Shown here: in pieces, positions 1 through 8,174 of the stretch | How positions within the stretch are numbered: the first letter of the stretch is position 1 | Layout: every line of letters starts with the position of its first letter | Source of the DNA: Weissella paramesenteroides ATCC 33313 | GTDB lineage: Bacteria; Bacillota; Bacilli; Lactobacillales; Lactobacillaceae | Length of the DNA: 64,000 nt | Assembly (NCBI RefSeq): GCF_000160575.1 | Contig: NZ_GG697132.1 | Span: 205,606-269,605, forward strand | Direction: 5' to 3' | Notes under the pieces: generated by a model | What the model was told of the DNA's origin: nothing | The model's input: the letters and a program-made list of their open reading frames with translations, nothing else | Databases searched by the model: none | Made by a program: the position numbers and the translations under genes

Positions 1-574
1 GCAGAATAACAATTCTAAAGATTTGCCAATCACTGGCACCATCAATTCGTGCGGCTTCATCATACGCAATGGGGATGTTATCCATAAATTGTCGAATTAG
101 GAAGATATTAAATACCCCTGTCGCTGCTGGAAAAATCATCGCCCATGGGGTGTTTGCCCAACCCAATGTTGTCATAATTTTGTATAGTGGAATAATGTTC
201 ATGACTGCTGGGAACATCATTGTTGATAGTAGGAACATGAACAAGGCGTTGCGCCCACGGAAGCGTAAGCGTGAAAACGCAAATGCCGAAAGTGATGTGA
301 CGACTAATACCAAAATCGTTGACCCACCAGAAATAACAATTGAGTTTAAGAACCAGCGAAAGACTGGTGTATTAGCTGTGTTTTCTAGTAAACGTGTGTA
401 GTTAGTAAATATCCAGTGAATGGGCAAAAACTTAAACCCAACTGATTGCATTTCAAGGTTACTCTTGAATGATGACATGACACCATACAATAATGGTGTC
501 ACCCAAACAATTCCTAATACAATTAGGAAAATGAGCGATAACCACTGAACTGACCCTTGTTTCTTATTTTTCAT
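1..574 (-). CDS. carbohydrate ABC transporter permease, MalG-type (partial, C-terminus off window)
   Basis: Inner-membrane subunit of a CUT1 sugar importer. The ATG at 574 follows a GGAAGGTGAG ribosome binding site; the reading frame stays open to base 1, so only the N-terminal about 190 residues are visible. The N-terminus has one membrane helix after a KNKKQG start, and the conserved EAA loop is seen near the window edge (DEAARIDGAS), the contact site for the ATPase. It lies 20 bases downstream of the MalF-type permease and is in the same operon with the binding protein. The substrate cannot be told from sequence; no ATPase is encoded in the window, so an MsmK/MalK-type ATPase elsewhere is inferred. 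Confidence 0.9.
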   Translation of the reverse strand, partial: MKNKKQGSVQWLSLIFLIVLGIVWVTPLLYGVMSSFKSNLEMQSVGFKFLPIHWIFTNYTRLLENTANTPVFRWFLNSIVISGGSTILVLVVTSLSAFAFSRLRFRGRNALFMFLLSTMMFPAVMNIIPLYKIMTTLGWANTPWAMIFPAATGVFNIFLIRQFMDNIPIAYDEAARIDGASDWQIFRIVIL

Positions 575-594
575 GATTTTCTCACCTTCCCGCA

Positions 595-1518
595 TTAATC
601 TTTATTTCTTAGAAGAAATAGTTGAACCATTGAAACGATTGTTATACAGATACCTAGGATGACCGCCATAGCTGATGAGATACCAGCTAACGATTGTCCA
701 GATCCAAAGGCGTTTTGTTGCACATTCATCATCAATACAGTCGTTGATCCGTTTGGTCCACCGTTGGTCATCATTAGTGGTTGTCCATAAATGTTAAACT
801 GTGAAATGGTTGTTGTCACAATCGTAAATAACAATTGTCCACGAATACTTGGTAACGTGATGTGAATAAATTTCTTCCAACGTGAGGCACCATCAATATC
901 TGCTGCTTCATAGTAATCTTGTGGAATACCATTTAAGGCTGCTTGGTAAATAATCATATTGCCACCGATTGTCCACCAGACAGTCAAAATAACAATCGTC
1001 ATCCATGCCCAGGGTTGTGTTCCTGTCCAAACTTGGTTCAAATGGAATAGTGTATTCAATGGACCATAGTTAGGGTTGAAGATTAGTGACCAAACAATAA
1101 CAACCGCTGAGATTGAAAATAGACTTGGTAAGTAGAACAACCCTTGGAAGAATTTTGCGAATGCTGGTTTTGTATTTAGCACAACCGCCAATAGCAGTGG
1201 TACTAAAATACAGAATGGTACCGAAATCAACACGAACAAAATCGTGTGCCATAAACCACTCGTTAATTGGTCATGAAATATTGAATTTGAGAACAATATC
1301 GTTTTGAAATTATCAAAACCAACGAATACAGGTGTGCGAACTAAATCCCATTTCGTAAACGCAACATAGATTCCAAAAATCAATGGGACAAAAAAGAATA
1401 CTGTGAAAATAACTAAATGCGGTAGCAAATACAATATCGGAAGGCTTTTCCCATGAGAGCGCCGCGACTTTTTGCGATCCGTACTAGTACTTCCCGACTT
1501 AAAAGGAATATCTGCCAT
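595..1518 (-). CDS. carbohydrate ABC transporter permease, MalF-type
   Basis: First permease of the CUT1 sugar importer, 307 residues, a usual length for lactobacillar MsmF/UgpA-like proteins. A basic N-terminus is followed by about six hydrophobic segments, and the EAA loop (YEAADIDGASRWKKF, around residue 205) is present. An AGGAG-type ribosome binding site precedes ATG 1518. It sits between the binding-protein gene (31 bases upstream) and the MalG-type permease (20 bases downstream), so the three are co-transcribed from the promoter at 2881-2909. Family assignment is firm; substrate is unknown. Confidence 0.93.
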   Translation of the reverse strand: MADIPFKSGSTSTDRKKSRRSHGKSLPILYLLPHLVIFTVFFFVPLIFGIYVAFTKWDLVRTPVFVGFDNFKTILFSNSIFHDQLTSGLWHTILFVLISVPFCILVPLLLAVVLNTKPAFAKFFQGLFYLPSLFSISAVVIVWSLIFNPNYGPLNTLFHLNQVWTGTQPWAWMTIVILTVWWTIGGNMIIYQAALNGIPQDYYEAADIDGASRWKKFIHITLPSIRGQLLFTIVTTTISQFNIYGQPLMMTNGGPNGSTTVLMMNVQQNAFGSGQSLAGISSAMAVILGICITIVSMVQLFLLRNKD

Positions 1519-1548
1519 TTGTGTTTCACTCCTATCAATATATTTTGA

Positions 1549-2811
1549 CTAATCTGCCATTTGTGCATCAACTTCGTCTTGTACAGTATTTTGTAGCTTA
1601 TTCAAATAACTTGAAATACTTGTCTTGCCAAAGACGGCATCATAAGCATATCGATCTAAGTAATCAGCTAAGTAACCGTTATAACGATAATTAAATATCC
1701 GTAATGATTTTTGCTCAGTCTTATCAGTCAACAAGAATGATTGTTGCATCTTTTGATATTCTTTATCCTTAGTAATAGCCAATGTTGCTGGATTTTGACC
1801 AGCCTTTGCCCACTCTAATGAATGTGTACGTACCCAGCTAATAAACTGTAATGTCGCTTCAGTCTTTGCTTTATCACGCTTAGGTTGCTTTAATAACACA
1901 AATTGGTGACTTGATGACCAGTTAACCATTTTGTCAGGATCATCTGATAATTGTGGTGCGTTCGTTACCCCATATTTGACATCAGATTCTTTAATTTGAT
2001 TATTCATCCAAATACCTTCTGGGAAGAAGATTTCTTTGTTCGTTAAGAACAATTGCATTGGATCTTGACCATCTTGAGATGTCACCTTCTGATCATGTAA
2101 TCCCTTGTATAATTGGATAACCTGTCGCGATTTTTTATTATCTAAATTCGGATTCTTACCATCCTTTGTTAGTTCACCACCTAGTTGCCCATACAGTGAT
2201 AAGAAACTTGGCTTCCACCATGTTAACCCTAGACCAGTGATGCCATCTTTTTGTGACTTCTCACCAGCCGCTTTAATTTCATCAAAAGTCACAATATTGT
2301 CATCAAGTGCATGTGGTGCATACTTTTTGACTAAACTTTTGTTGTAATACATGAAGGTTGTATGTATGTCTAGCGGCACACCATATCTTTTGCCCTGGTA
2401 GGCACCGTTTTCCCATGCTTCAGGTACATAGTTTGATTTATTAATATCAGAAAAATCACCTAAGTAAGGATTGTAATCATCGAGTAACCCATTATGCACA
2501 TAATCCTTAATACGCTCTACGTGAACAATTTGTAGATCGGGAACCCCCTTCTTAGAATTAACAATCGTCGGAATCTTTGAATACATATCTGATTCAGTCA
2601 GTGAAACATTCTTCACCTTGTACTCAGGATTCGTCTTATTATATTGATTCACTAACTTTTGCATACTTGTACCATCCGGCCCAGTGAATGGATTCCAAAA
2701 AACAATTTCTTTATTGGAATCTGCATGAATTACTGGATTAAACACTTCTGTTAGCCCAAATGATAGGCAAAATGATGCAATTGTTGCCCCAAAAATTTGT
2801 GCCTTTTTCAT
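1549..2811 (-). CDS. extracellular sugar-binding protein of the ABC importer
   Basis: Solute-binding protein (SBP family 1), 420 residues. It has an N-terminal signal sequence whose likely cut is after VIHA (about residue 30), then the mature protein begins DSNKEIVFWNPF, a typical maltose-type start. No lipobox Cys is present, so the protein does not look lipid-anchored, which is unusual for a Gram-positive importer. An AAGAGGGG ribosome binding site precedes ATG 2811. First gene of the operon; transcription starts from the promoter at 2881-2909, which overlaps a cre site, so glucose repression through CcpA is likely. Confidence 0.92.
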   Translation of the reverse strand: MKKAQIFGATIASFCLSFGLTEVFNPVIHADSNKEIVFWNPFTGPDGTSMQKLVNQYNKTNPEYKVKNVSLTESDMYSKIPTIVNSKKGVPDLQIVHVERIKDYVHNGLLDDYNPYLGDFSDINKSNYVPEAWENGAYQGKRYGVPLDIHTTFMYYNKSLVKKYAPHALDDNIVTFDEIKAAGEKSQKDGITGLGLTWWKPSFLSLYGQLGGELTKDGKNPNLDNKKSRQVIQLYKGLHDQKVTSQDGQDPMQLFLTNKEIFFPEGIWMNNQIKESDVKYGVTNAPQLSDDPDKMVNWSSSHQFVLLKQPKRDKAKTEATLQFISWVRTHSLEWAKAGQNPATLAITKDKEYQKMQQSFLLTDKTEQKSLRIFNYRYNGYLADYLDRYAYDAVFGKTSISSYLNKLQNTVQDEVDAQMAD

Positions 2812-2880
2812 AAATAACCCCTCTTAATAAATCTACATTGTTAAATGATTAACATTATTATTAACCATCCCAATGACTGA

Positions 2881-2909
2881 ATTATCACGCTTTATGAAAG
2901 CGCTGTCAA
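2881..2909 (-). promoter_or_regulatory. sigma-A promoter of the sugar importer operon
   Basis: Read on the minus strand: -35 TTGACA (2909-2904), 17-base spacer, -10 GATAAT (2886-2881). The match is near-consensus and it points at the binding-protein gene. Confidence 0.75.
2895..2908. promoter_or_regulatory. cre site (CcpA operator)
   Basis: TGAAAGCGCTGTCA matches the Gram-positive cre consensus TGWAANCGNTNWCA at every defined position. It overlaps the -35 and spacer of the importer promoter, a position expected to block polymerase. A second, weaker cre-like word (TGAAAGCGGTTAAT) lies at 2927-2940 between the two divergent promoters. Confidence 0.75.
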
Positions 2910-2928
2910 TACTATTGAAACAGTATTG
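2907..2928. promoter_or_regulatory. dyad between divergent promoters, candidate operator
   Basis: CAATACT and AGTATTG arms form a 7-base inverted repeat with an 8-base centre. It sits directly upstream of, and slightly overlapping, the importer -35 box and could be bound by the adjacent ArsR-type regulator. The protein-site pairing is inference. Confidence 0.45.
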
Positions 2929-2944
2929 AAAGCGGTTAATTATA

Positions 2945-2973
2945 TTGACAACTATCGACTTTAGACGGATAAT
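2945..2973 (+). promoter_or_regulatory. sigma-A promoter of the ArsR-type regulator
   Basis: -35 TTGACA (2945-2950), 17-base spacer, -10 GATAAT (2968-2973), the same boxes as the opposing importer promoter. It points to the regulator ATG at 3029. Confidence 0.7.
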
Positions 2974-3028
2974 CAGCTTTATAATAATTAACGCAAAAGT
3001 TAACTGATTTTATAACGGAGGCAATAAC

Positions 3029-3937
3029 ATGGACATCGATATCAGTCCAAATTCTTTGCGCGTGTATCAAGCCTTAGATTCTGAGGTTAGACTAGAAATC
3101 CTTGAAATCATTTCGAGCGAAACAATTACCGCAACAGAATTAGCCCAAAGAATGAATATCAGTAAAGCGGCTATCTCTAAAAATTTACACATTTTAGAAA
3201 AAGCCAACATTATTAGTTTTAAGAAGGATGCTGATAATCGAAAAAGCTACCCCACTATGAATATTGATCAGATTAATATCCATTTTCCACAAAAAATATT
3301 CCCAGAGTATTATAAAAAAACTTATGACATTCCTATTGGTAACTACTTTGCCATTAATCAAGTCATGCCATCTTGTGGTTTAGCCTCTGAAAACGCACTA
3401 ATTTCAAGCATGGATGACGTCAATGCGTTTTTCTCTGTCGAACGCTTTCGATCACAAATCTTGTGGTTCACACAAGGAACAATTGAATATATTATTCCAA
3501 ACGAGCTACCTGAGGACGGTAAAATTGAGATGATTGAATTTGAGTTAGAAATGGCGAGTGAATTCCCACTATCTAATAATAATTGGCATTCTAAAATCGG
3601 CTTTTGGATCAACGATACCTTTGTTGGTGAAACTGAATTGCCAGGTAATTATTCTGATGTGCAAGGAAATTACACACCTGACTGGTGGCCCGAAAAATTT
3701 AGTCAATATGGTCTACTTAAACATCTTCGAATTGGCGAACTGGATACTTCTGTTGATAGTAAGAGCATTTCAGATGTTAAAATCAGTGATTTACATTTAT
3801 CAGACAGCAAACGATTAGCTTTAAAAATGTCCGTTTTGCCAATCGAAAAAGATACTTATGGTGGTCTAACACTTTTCGGTGAACACTTTGGTAATCATCG
3901 TCAAAATATCAAAGCGAACGTCTACTATTCTGAATAA
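3029..3937 (+). CDS. ArsR-family transcriptional regulator with large C-terminal domain
   Basis: Predicted DNA-binding regulator, 302 residues. Residues 10-75 form a winged helix-turn-helix of ArsR type (RLEILEIISS, then ATELAQRMNISKAAISKNLHILE), while the remaining about 220 residues form a beta-rich domain with many Trp/Gly turns that I cannot assign but that may bind a sugar ligand. Classical ArsR metal-sensing Cys motifs are not seen. The gene is divergent from the sugar importer and separated from it by two promoters, a cre and a dyad, so it is probably the local regulator of that operon. It starts at ATG 3029 after a GGAGG site. The next gene is a co-oriented esterase 55 bases downstream. 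Confidence 0.8.
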   Translation: MDIDISPNSLRVYQALDSEVRLEILEIISSETITATELAQRMNISKAAISKNLHILEKANIISFKKDADNRKSYPTMNIDQINIHFPQKIFPEYYKKTYDIPIGNYFAINQVMPSCGLASENALISSMDDVNAFFSVERFRSQILWFTQGTIEYIIPNELPEDGKIEMIEFELEMASEFPLSNNNWHSKIGFWINDTFVGETELPGNYSDVQGNYTPDWWPEKFSQYGLLKHLRIGELDTSVDSKSISDVKISDLHLSDSKRLALKMSVLPIEKDTYGGLTLFGEHFGNHRQNIKANVYYSE

Positions 3938-3992
3938 AACGAACCATCGTTTATTTCTAAATACAATTAAATTATTTTTAGGGGGAAAAATA

Positions 3993-4724
3993 ATGTCTTT
4001 AATTCACATCACACGTTTTTCAACAACTTTACAGGAACACTTAAAAGCTAGTGTTATCTTGCCAGATGTCATACCAAACAAACCCTTACCTACCATTTGG
4101 TTACTGCATGGACTAGGAGAAAACGGTACCTGTTGGGAACGTTTTACAAGTATTGAAAATCTTGCCATGCAATATCAAGTTGCAGTGATTATGCCAAATG
4201 TTAATCGCAGTTTTTACATGGATGAAGCCAATGGTTTACCATATTGGACTTATTTAACTGAAGAATTTATGCCAGAAATACGCCATATGTTCCCGCTAAG
4301 CACTTCACGTGAACAAAACTTTGTGGTGGGAAATTCTATGGGTGGTTTTGGCGCATTAAAGTTGGCTTTCAGTCATCCCGAGTGGTTTAGTGCAGTTGCC
4401 GCATTATCTCCTGCTGTTGATTTGCGCGATATCATTCCGATTATGTCTGATATTTCACGTGTGTTTGGTCCAAAATTACCTGAAAGCTATCTAGAAGATT
4501 TGGCACTGACTGCACCAAAGGAACAATTACAATCAATGCAGTGGTATCGATCAATTGGTGATCAAGATTTTATGCGTGTTGCCAATGATAATTTCACAAG
4601 TTTCATGAATTCATTAGACATCAATGAAACATACTCAGTCACACCTGGCGATCATGATTGGTTTTTCTGGGATGATGAAATTAAAAAAGTTTTTGCTTGG
4701 TTACCATTACAAGCGAATAATTAA
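3993..4724 (+). CDS. alpha/beta hydrolase, esterase-D/tributyrin-esterase type
   Basis: Serine esterase of 243 residues. The nucleophile elbow GNSMGG is near residue 115, the oxyanion-side motif WLLHGLGENG is near residue 36, and a C-terminal PGDHDW supplies the catalytic His (near residue 220). It lacks a signal peptide, so it is cytoplasmic. I chose ATG 3993 because it follows the strong AGGGGGAAA site; an earlier in-frame start would overlap the regulator gene. The position after the regulator and opposite a sugar importer suggests deacylation of an imported glycoside, but this is inference. A hairpin terminator follows at 4751. Confidence 0.85.
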   Translation: MSLIHITRFSTTLQEHLKASVILPDVIPNKPLPTIWLLHGLGENGTCWERFTSIENLAMQYQVAVIMPNVNRSFYMDEANGLPYWTYLTEEFMPEIRHMFPLSTSREQNFVVGNSMGGFGALKLAFSHPEWFSAVAALSPAVDLRDIIPIMSDISRVFGPKLPESYLEDLALTAPKEQLQSMQWYRSIGDQDFMRVANDNFTSFMNSLDINETYSVTPGDHDWFFWDDEIKKVFAWLPLQANN

Positions 4725-4750
4725 CTAATAAAGATTATGCAGACAAAAAA

Positions 4751-4790
4751 TCCCCTAGTATTGATACTACGGGGAACCATGTATTTTTTA
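4751..4790 (+). terminator. rho-independent terminator after esterase
   Basis: Stem TCCCC..AGTA / TACT..GGGGA (4751-4775), followed by a T-rich tail. Confidence 0.65.
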
Positions 4791-4875
4791 TTATGATAAA
4801 ATCATGATTAACTAACATTATAGAAGAATCATTTGAGTTGTTAGAAAAATATTTTTATTTAGCGGGGAAATCGTA

Positions 4876-5298
4876 ATGGATATATGGGAACAAATGTATA
4901 CAGCAGCAAAGAAAGAATACCATCCAGAGGATGTCACACCATTTATTTACGCACACAATGTTGTTAGTGCCATTGAAGCCGAAAATGGTGAAATTTTTAC
5001 CGGCTTTTGTATCGAAAGTTGTAGTGGTGTTTGTAACTTATGCGCAGAGCGAGTAGCAGCACTTAATATGTACACTAACAGTGGTCAAACTCATATCAAA
5101 CGACTAATCGCTTTTAGAGACAAGGCACCTGTTGCAGACGAAAATAATAGTCTACCTTGCGGTGCTTGTCGCGAATTTCTAATGCAACTGGATTCAAAAA
5201 ACAAAGACACCGAAATATTAGTCGATTACGAAAATAAAGAGACCACTACTTTAGAAAAATTAATACCAAATTGGTGGGGGTTATCTCGTCAAGCTTAG
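4876..5298 (+). CDS. cytidine deaminase-like zinc hydrolase
   Basis: Predicted zinc-dependent nucleoside deaminase, 140 residues. Zinc and catalytic motifs are visible: CAERVA (Cys ligand plus catalytic Glu, near residue 56) and PCGACRE (two Cys ligands, near residue 95). The length and motif order match small homotetrameric Cdd proteins, though the N-terminal region is divergent, so a related deaminase (blasticidin-type or of modified nucleosides) is possible. ATG 4876 follows GCGGGGAAA. It is a stand-alone gene with a terminator at 5371. Confidence 0.82.
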   Translation: MDIWEQMYTAAKKEYHPEDVTPFIYAHNVVSAIEAENGEIFTGFCIESCSGVCNLCAERVAALNMYTNSGQTHIKRLIAFRDKAPVADENNSLPCGACREFLMQLDSKNKDTEILVDYENKETTTLEKLIPNWWGLSRQA

Positions 5299-5370
5299 TA
5301 ATTACAAAGTAGTTTTATAATAGGCGGTCTGTGCATTAATTAGTATTTGCCCTTTTCAATTCTTGATAAA

Positions 5371-5416
5371 AATTCCCCCATTAACCATCCGGAAGTTAAT
5401 GGGGGAATTTATTTGT
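5371..5416 (+). terminator. strong rho-independent terminator
   Basis: Perfect 15-base stem (AATTCCCCCATTAAC / GTTAATGGGGGAATT) with a 9-base loop, 73 bases after the deaminase stop, followed by a T-rich tail. Confidence 0.85.
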
Positions 5417-5561
5417 AATAAATTTTATTAATTGCTGTTCCAGTAAACTTCTAAACCTCATCAGTGTCCCACGTGAACACATTATTTGCATAATTAGCTA
5501 TTTTTTATGATACTTAGGGTCAAAGTAATTAGGTTAAAACATGGAAAGAGGGTGAACATGC

Positions 5562-5933
5562 ATGAAAAAATTTGATAATTTATTGAAAAATAATCCCTTG
5601 TATTTTTTACTCTTTTTAACATTTTTAATGGCTCTATTTAAAATACTGCTAAATGTCATTCAACGTCGTCCAATATTTAATGACATTGATTCAGTATTTT
5701 TCATTGCTGGATTCTACTTGGTTTCTTGGATAATAACCAAGTTATTTCATTCTAAGTATGTCAGAGTTTTTGCTGCCTTTCTAGTAACATTTACCTATCT
5801 TTCAGTTGAAATGTTCTTTGATGGTAGTTACGTTAATTATACGTCTTTCATTGTTACCGGTGCCGTAGCTATCTTCATAGCCGCAATGATGAGCTTGATC
5901 ATGAATTTAATTGACTCAAAAAACAATAGATAA
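5562..5933 (+). CDS. small membrane protein, function unknown
   Basis: Predicted 123-residue integral membrane protein with about four hydrophobic helices (roughly residues 12-32, 45-62, 66-84, 93-115) and short charged ends. I do not recognise a family with confidence; it superficially resembles the four-helix DUF3021-like proteins of Firmicutes. GGAAAGAGGGTG lies about 10 bases upstream of the chosen ATG (5562). Not in an obvious operon. Confidence 0.65.
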   Translation: MKKFDNLLKNNPLYFLLFLTFLMALFKILLNVIQRRPIFNDIDSVFFIAGFYLVSWIITKLFHSKYVRVFAAFLVTFTYLSVEMFFDGSYVNYTSFIVTGAVAIFIAAMMSLIMNLIDSKNNR

Positions 5934-5987
5934 AATTATTCTGAAAACAAATTAGCTGTGTTTTTATGGAGGATGCAGTGAGTTTCA

Positions 5988-6487
5988 ATGACTAAAAGCA
6001 TAACTATTAGGCCATGTCGAAAAAGCGAAAACTTTTCTGAAATTTCCAAGCTATATTTAAAAACTTGGAAAAGTGCTTATAAAAATTTATTGCCACAAAA
6101 TTTACTTACGCAATTAAACGAACATACTTGGTCACCACAAAAAAGATGGCAAAATACCCTTATTGCAGAAAACGATTTAAAGATAATTGGTGTTTGTAGC
6201 TTTGGACCATCGAGATCCGATATGTTCTCGAACTACGGTGAGGTATATTCAATATATATCGATCCTGAAAACCAACATATAGGAGCTGGTTCACAACTTC
6301 TAAAACAGGCATTAAATGACTTAAGGCAACATGGTTACCATTCTGTTTTTCTATGGGTGCTTTATAATAATATGCCCGCTATATGCTTCTATAAAAAATG
6401 AGATTCAAAACAATTGGAAATCCTAGAATAGATAAGTCAAAGCTAGGAGAAATCAAGGAACAAGCAATGAGTATCTATTTAAAATAG
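5988..6487 (+). pseudogene. GNAT N-acetyltransferase, frameshifted near the C-terminus
   Basis: Open frame 5988-6401 encodes 137 residues of a GNAT acetyltransferase (IYIDPENQHIGAGSQLLKQA is the acetyl-CoA loop), ending ICFYKK then TGA. In the -1 frame the expected GNAT tail continues from ATG 6398 as MRFKTIGNPRIDKSKL and runs to TAG 6485-6487, giving the family's normal length of about 166 residues. The shift lies in a run of six A at 6393-6398; seven would restore the frame. It is therefore a one-base deletion, a slippage-prone tract, or a sequencing error. The truncated protein lacks the last beta strands that complete the fold. Confidence 0.8.
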
Positions 6488-6622
6488 ACCTATTCTGCAC
6501 CAGATTGTAGATCACCTTGCCGATCAGTTAAAAAGTTAGTTATATCCGAAATAGATTTCGAACCCAGTACACCCAATCCAAGAGGCAACTTTTTAACCTT
6601 AATTGAGAGGAATAGTATTAAA

Positions 6623-7063
6623 TTGATTAAAAAATTAACCAAGATAAATAAGCAACAATTGGATCAAATACTAGATATTTGGTTGAATAGTAATATTGAA
6701 GCTCACAATTTTATTTCCAGAAATTACTGGTTGAATAACTATGATTTCGTTAAAAATACCTTACCTAAAGCCGATATTTATGTTTTCTATCAAAATAGTG
6801 AAATAATTGGTTTTTTAGGCCTAGATAAAAGTTATATTGCAGGTATTTTTGTAAAGAAAAAAGCACGTAATAATGGCGTCGGTAGAGAGTTATTAGATAA
6901 AGTCAAAAAAGAAAAGAATGAATTGATCTTGTCGGTTTACGAAAAAAACCAAAAGGCAGTGAGATTTTATAAGCAGAATGGCTTTGTATTCAAATCAAAG
7001 TATACTGAAAATGAAACCCAGCAAGTAGCATATGAACTATTATGGAAAGGTACAAATGATTAG
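6623..7063 (+). CDS. GNAT family N-acetyltransferase
   Basis: Intact GNAT acetyltransferase of 146 residues using acetyl-CoA. The acyl-CoA binding loop is FVKKKARNNGVGRELLDKV (about residues 76-94) and the C-terminal KAVRFYKQNGFVF motif is typical. I chose TTG 6623, 12 bases after GAGAGG; the frame is open upstream of it but no better start is seen. Target substrate unknown. Unrelated in sequence to the frameshifted GNAT just upstream beyond the shared fold, and the 130 bases between them show no clear gene. Confidence 0.8.
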   Translation: MIKKLTKINKQQLDQILDIWLNSNIEAHNFISRNYWLNNYDFVKNTLPKADIYVFYQNSEIIGFLGLDKSYIAGIFVKKKARNNGVGRELLDKVKKEKNELILSVYEKNQKAVRFYKQNGFVFKSKYTENETQQVAYELLWKGTND

Positions 7064-7186
7064 TACTAACAATTTGTTTTAGATCATGCTTTGAACGTAT
7101 ATATCATTTTATATTTTAGATCTTAGGGATTTTGAACTTTTTATGTGGTCACATTTTTAATAATCCAATCCTTAAAAGGCACTTTT

Positions 7187-7306
7187 ATGTCAGAAAAAGA
7201 AAAGCATCTAAAGAAGACGATTTCATGGCGCTCATTTTTCATTCTTTTGATTACTTTACTGCCTACGCTCTTTATATGTACACCTCAACATCATGTACAT
7301 TATTAA
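7187..7306 (+). pseudogene. 39-residue ORF, possible truncated DUF2061-like membrane protein
   Basis: ATG 7187 follows an AAAAGG site by 7 bases. The start (KEKHLKKTISWRSFFILLIT) has the Lys-rich, ISWR-then-helix pattern that begins DUF2061-type membrane proteins, but translation stops at 7304-7306 after one helix. This reads as a 5' fragment of a lost gene or a very small membrane peptide; family assignment is tentative. Confidence 0.4.
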
Positions 7307-7386
7307 TGATAATGTTTCCCATTATATATTATATAATTAGTATATTTTAATGAATTTTAAATTATAGATTCTAATCACGCACTAAT

Positions 7387-7430
7387 TAAAAAGCCTGTTT
7401 CCGAGTACAAATCAGAAACAGGCCTTTAAT
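7387..7430. terminator. bidirectional hairpin terminator
   Basis: AAAGCCTGTTTC / GAAACAGGCCTTT arms with A and T tracts at either side; terminates the glycerol operon (minus) and possibly plus-strand transcripts. Confidence 0.75.
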
Positions 7431-7482
7431 TAACAAAATATATTTAAATATCTACTTTTCTAATACTTCAAAACACAACCCA

Positions 7483-8169
7483 CTAATCATTCATAATAAA
7501 ACGATCGATCAATGCCCCAACAATTGATCCAACAAATGGTGCTGTGAGGTAGACCCACAAATCTTGCATTGGCAACCCACCAGCAAATAATGCTGGGTAT
7601 AATGAACGCACTGGATTCATTGATGCACCAGTTAAGTTACCCGCAGCAAAGACCAAAATAGCAATTGTTAGTCCCACTGCAATTGGTGCTTGCAAGTTAT
7701 ATGATTTCGTCTTTTCATTGTTTAATACCAAGATAACAACTAACAATACTGTGGTCAAAACTACCTCGACCAGAAAAGCCATACCGGCAGATATATTAGG
7801 AAATACCGTACCATTCAGATTATTCTTAGCTACTTCTGTTGACCAGCTTAAGCCTGCCCCTTTGAGGTAAGCCTTGTAAGTTAAAGTCAAAAACAATCCA
7901 CCAATAAGACCACCGACTAATTGTGCAATAACATAGACAACTGCTTCAGCCGCCTTCATTTGCTTTGTTAAAAACATCATCAATGTCACAGCTGGATTAA
8001 AGTGTGCCCCAGACAATGGTCCAAAAGCATAAACCAAGACGGCTAGTGAAACACCCCAACCAATTGAAGGTCCTAATAAGTCATTATATCCACCCATAAC
8101 GACTAAAGCAGGTCCAAAAAACACCAACAATGCTGTTCCAAAAACTTCCCCAAAAATCTTCTTTTTCAC
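7483..8169 (-). CDS. glpF: glycerol facilitator / aquaporin (MIP family)
   Basis: Six-helix MIP channel of 228 residues. The two pore motifs are visible: HFNPAVT (near residue 56) and MNPVRS (near residue 184). The second is NPV rather than NPA, and the residue after Arg is Ser rather than the Asp typical of E. coli GlpF, so selectivity between water, glycerol and other small solutes cannot be read off directly. It is the last gene of the glycerol operon, 5 bases after the triosephosphate isomerase paralogue, which supports glycerol uptake. An AGGGGT site precedes ATG 8169. Confidence 0.88.
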   Translation of the reverse strand: MKKKIFGEVFGTALLVFFGPALVVMGGYNDLLGPSIGWGVSLAVLVYAFGPLSGAHFNPAVTLMMFLTKQMKAAEAVVYVIAQLVGGLIGGLFLTLTYKAYLKGAGLSWSTEVAKNNLNGTVFPNISAGMAFLVEVVLTTVLLVVILVLNNEKTKSYNLQAPIAVGLTIAILVFAAGNLTGASMNPVRSLYPALFAGGLPMQDLWVYLTAPFVGSIVGALIDRFIMND

Positions 8170-8174
8170 TTTTT

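Noticed and set aside
69..401. 110-residue ORF opposite the partial permease
   Set aside because: Shadow frame of the MalG-type gene, which has a clear family match on the other strand.
5988..6401. Programmed -1 frameshifting in the GNAT gene
   Set aside because: The preceding base is T, so a canonical X XXY YYZ heptamer is not in the right frame, and no downstream stimulatory structure is obvious; mutation is simpler.
6490..6620. tRNA-like GGTTCGAAATC word on the minus strand, possible att site
   Set aside because: No acceptor, D or anticodon arms could be assembled around it and no integrase is nearby.
7132..7350. 72-residue ORF on the plus strand
   Set aside because: No ribosome binding site and low-complexity product; the overlapping frame starting at 7187 has a proper site.
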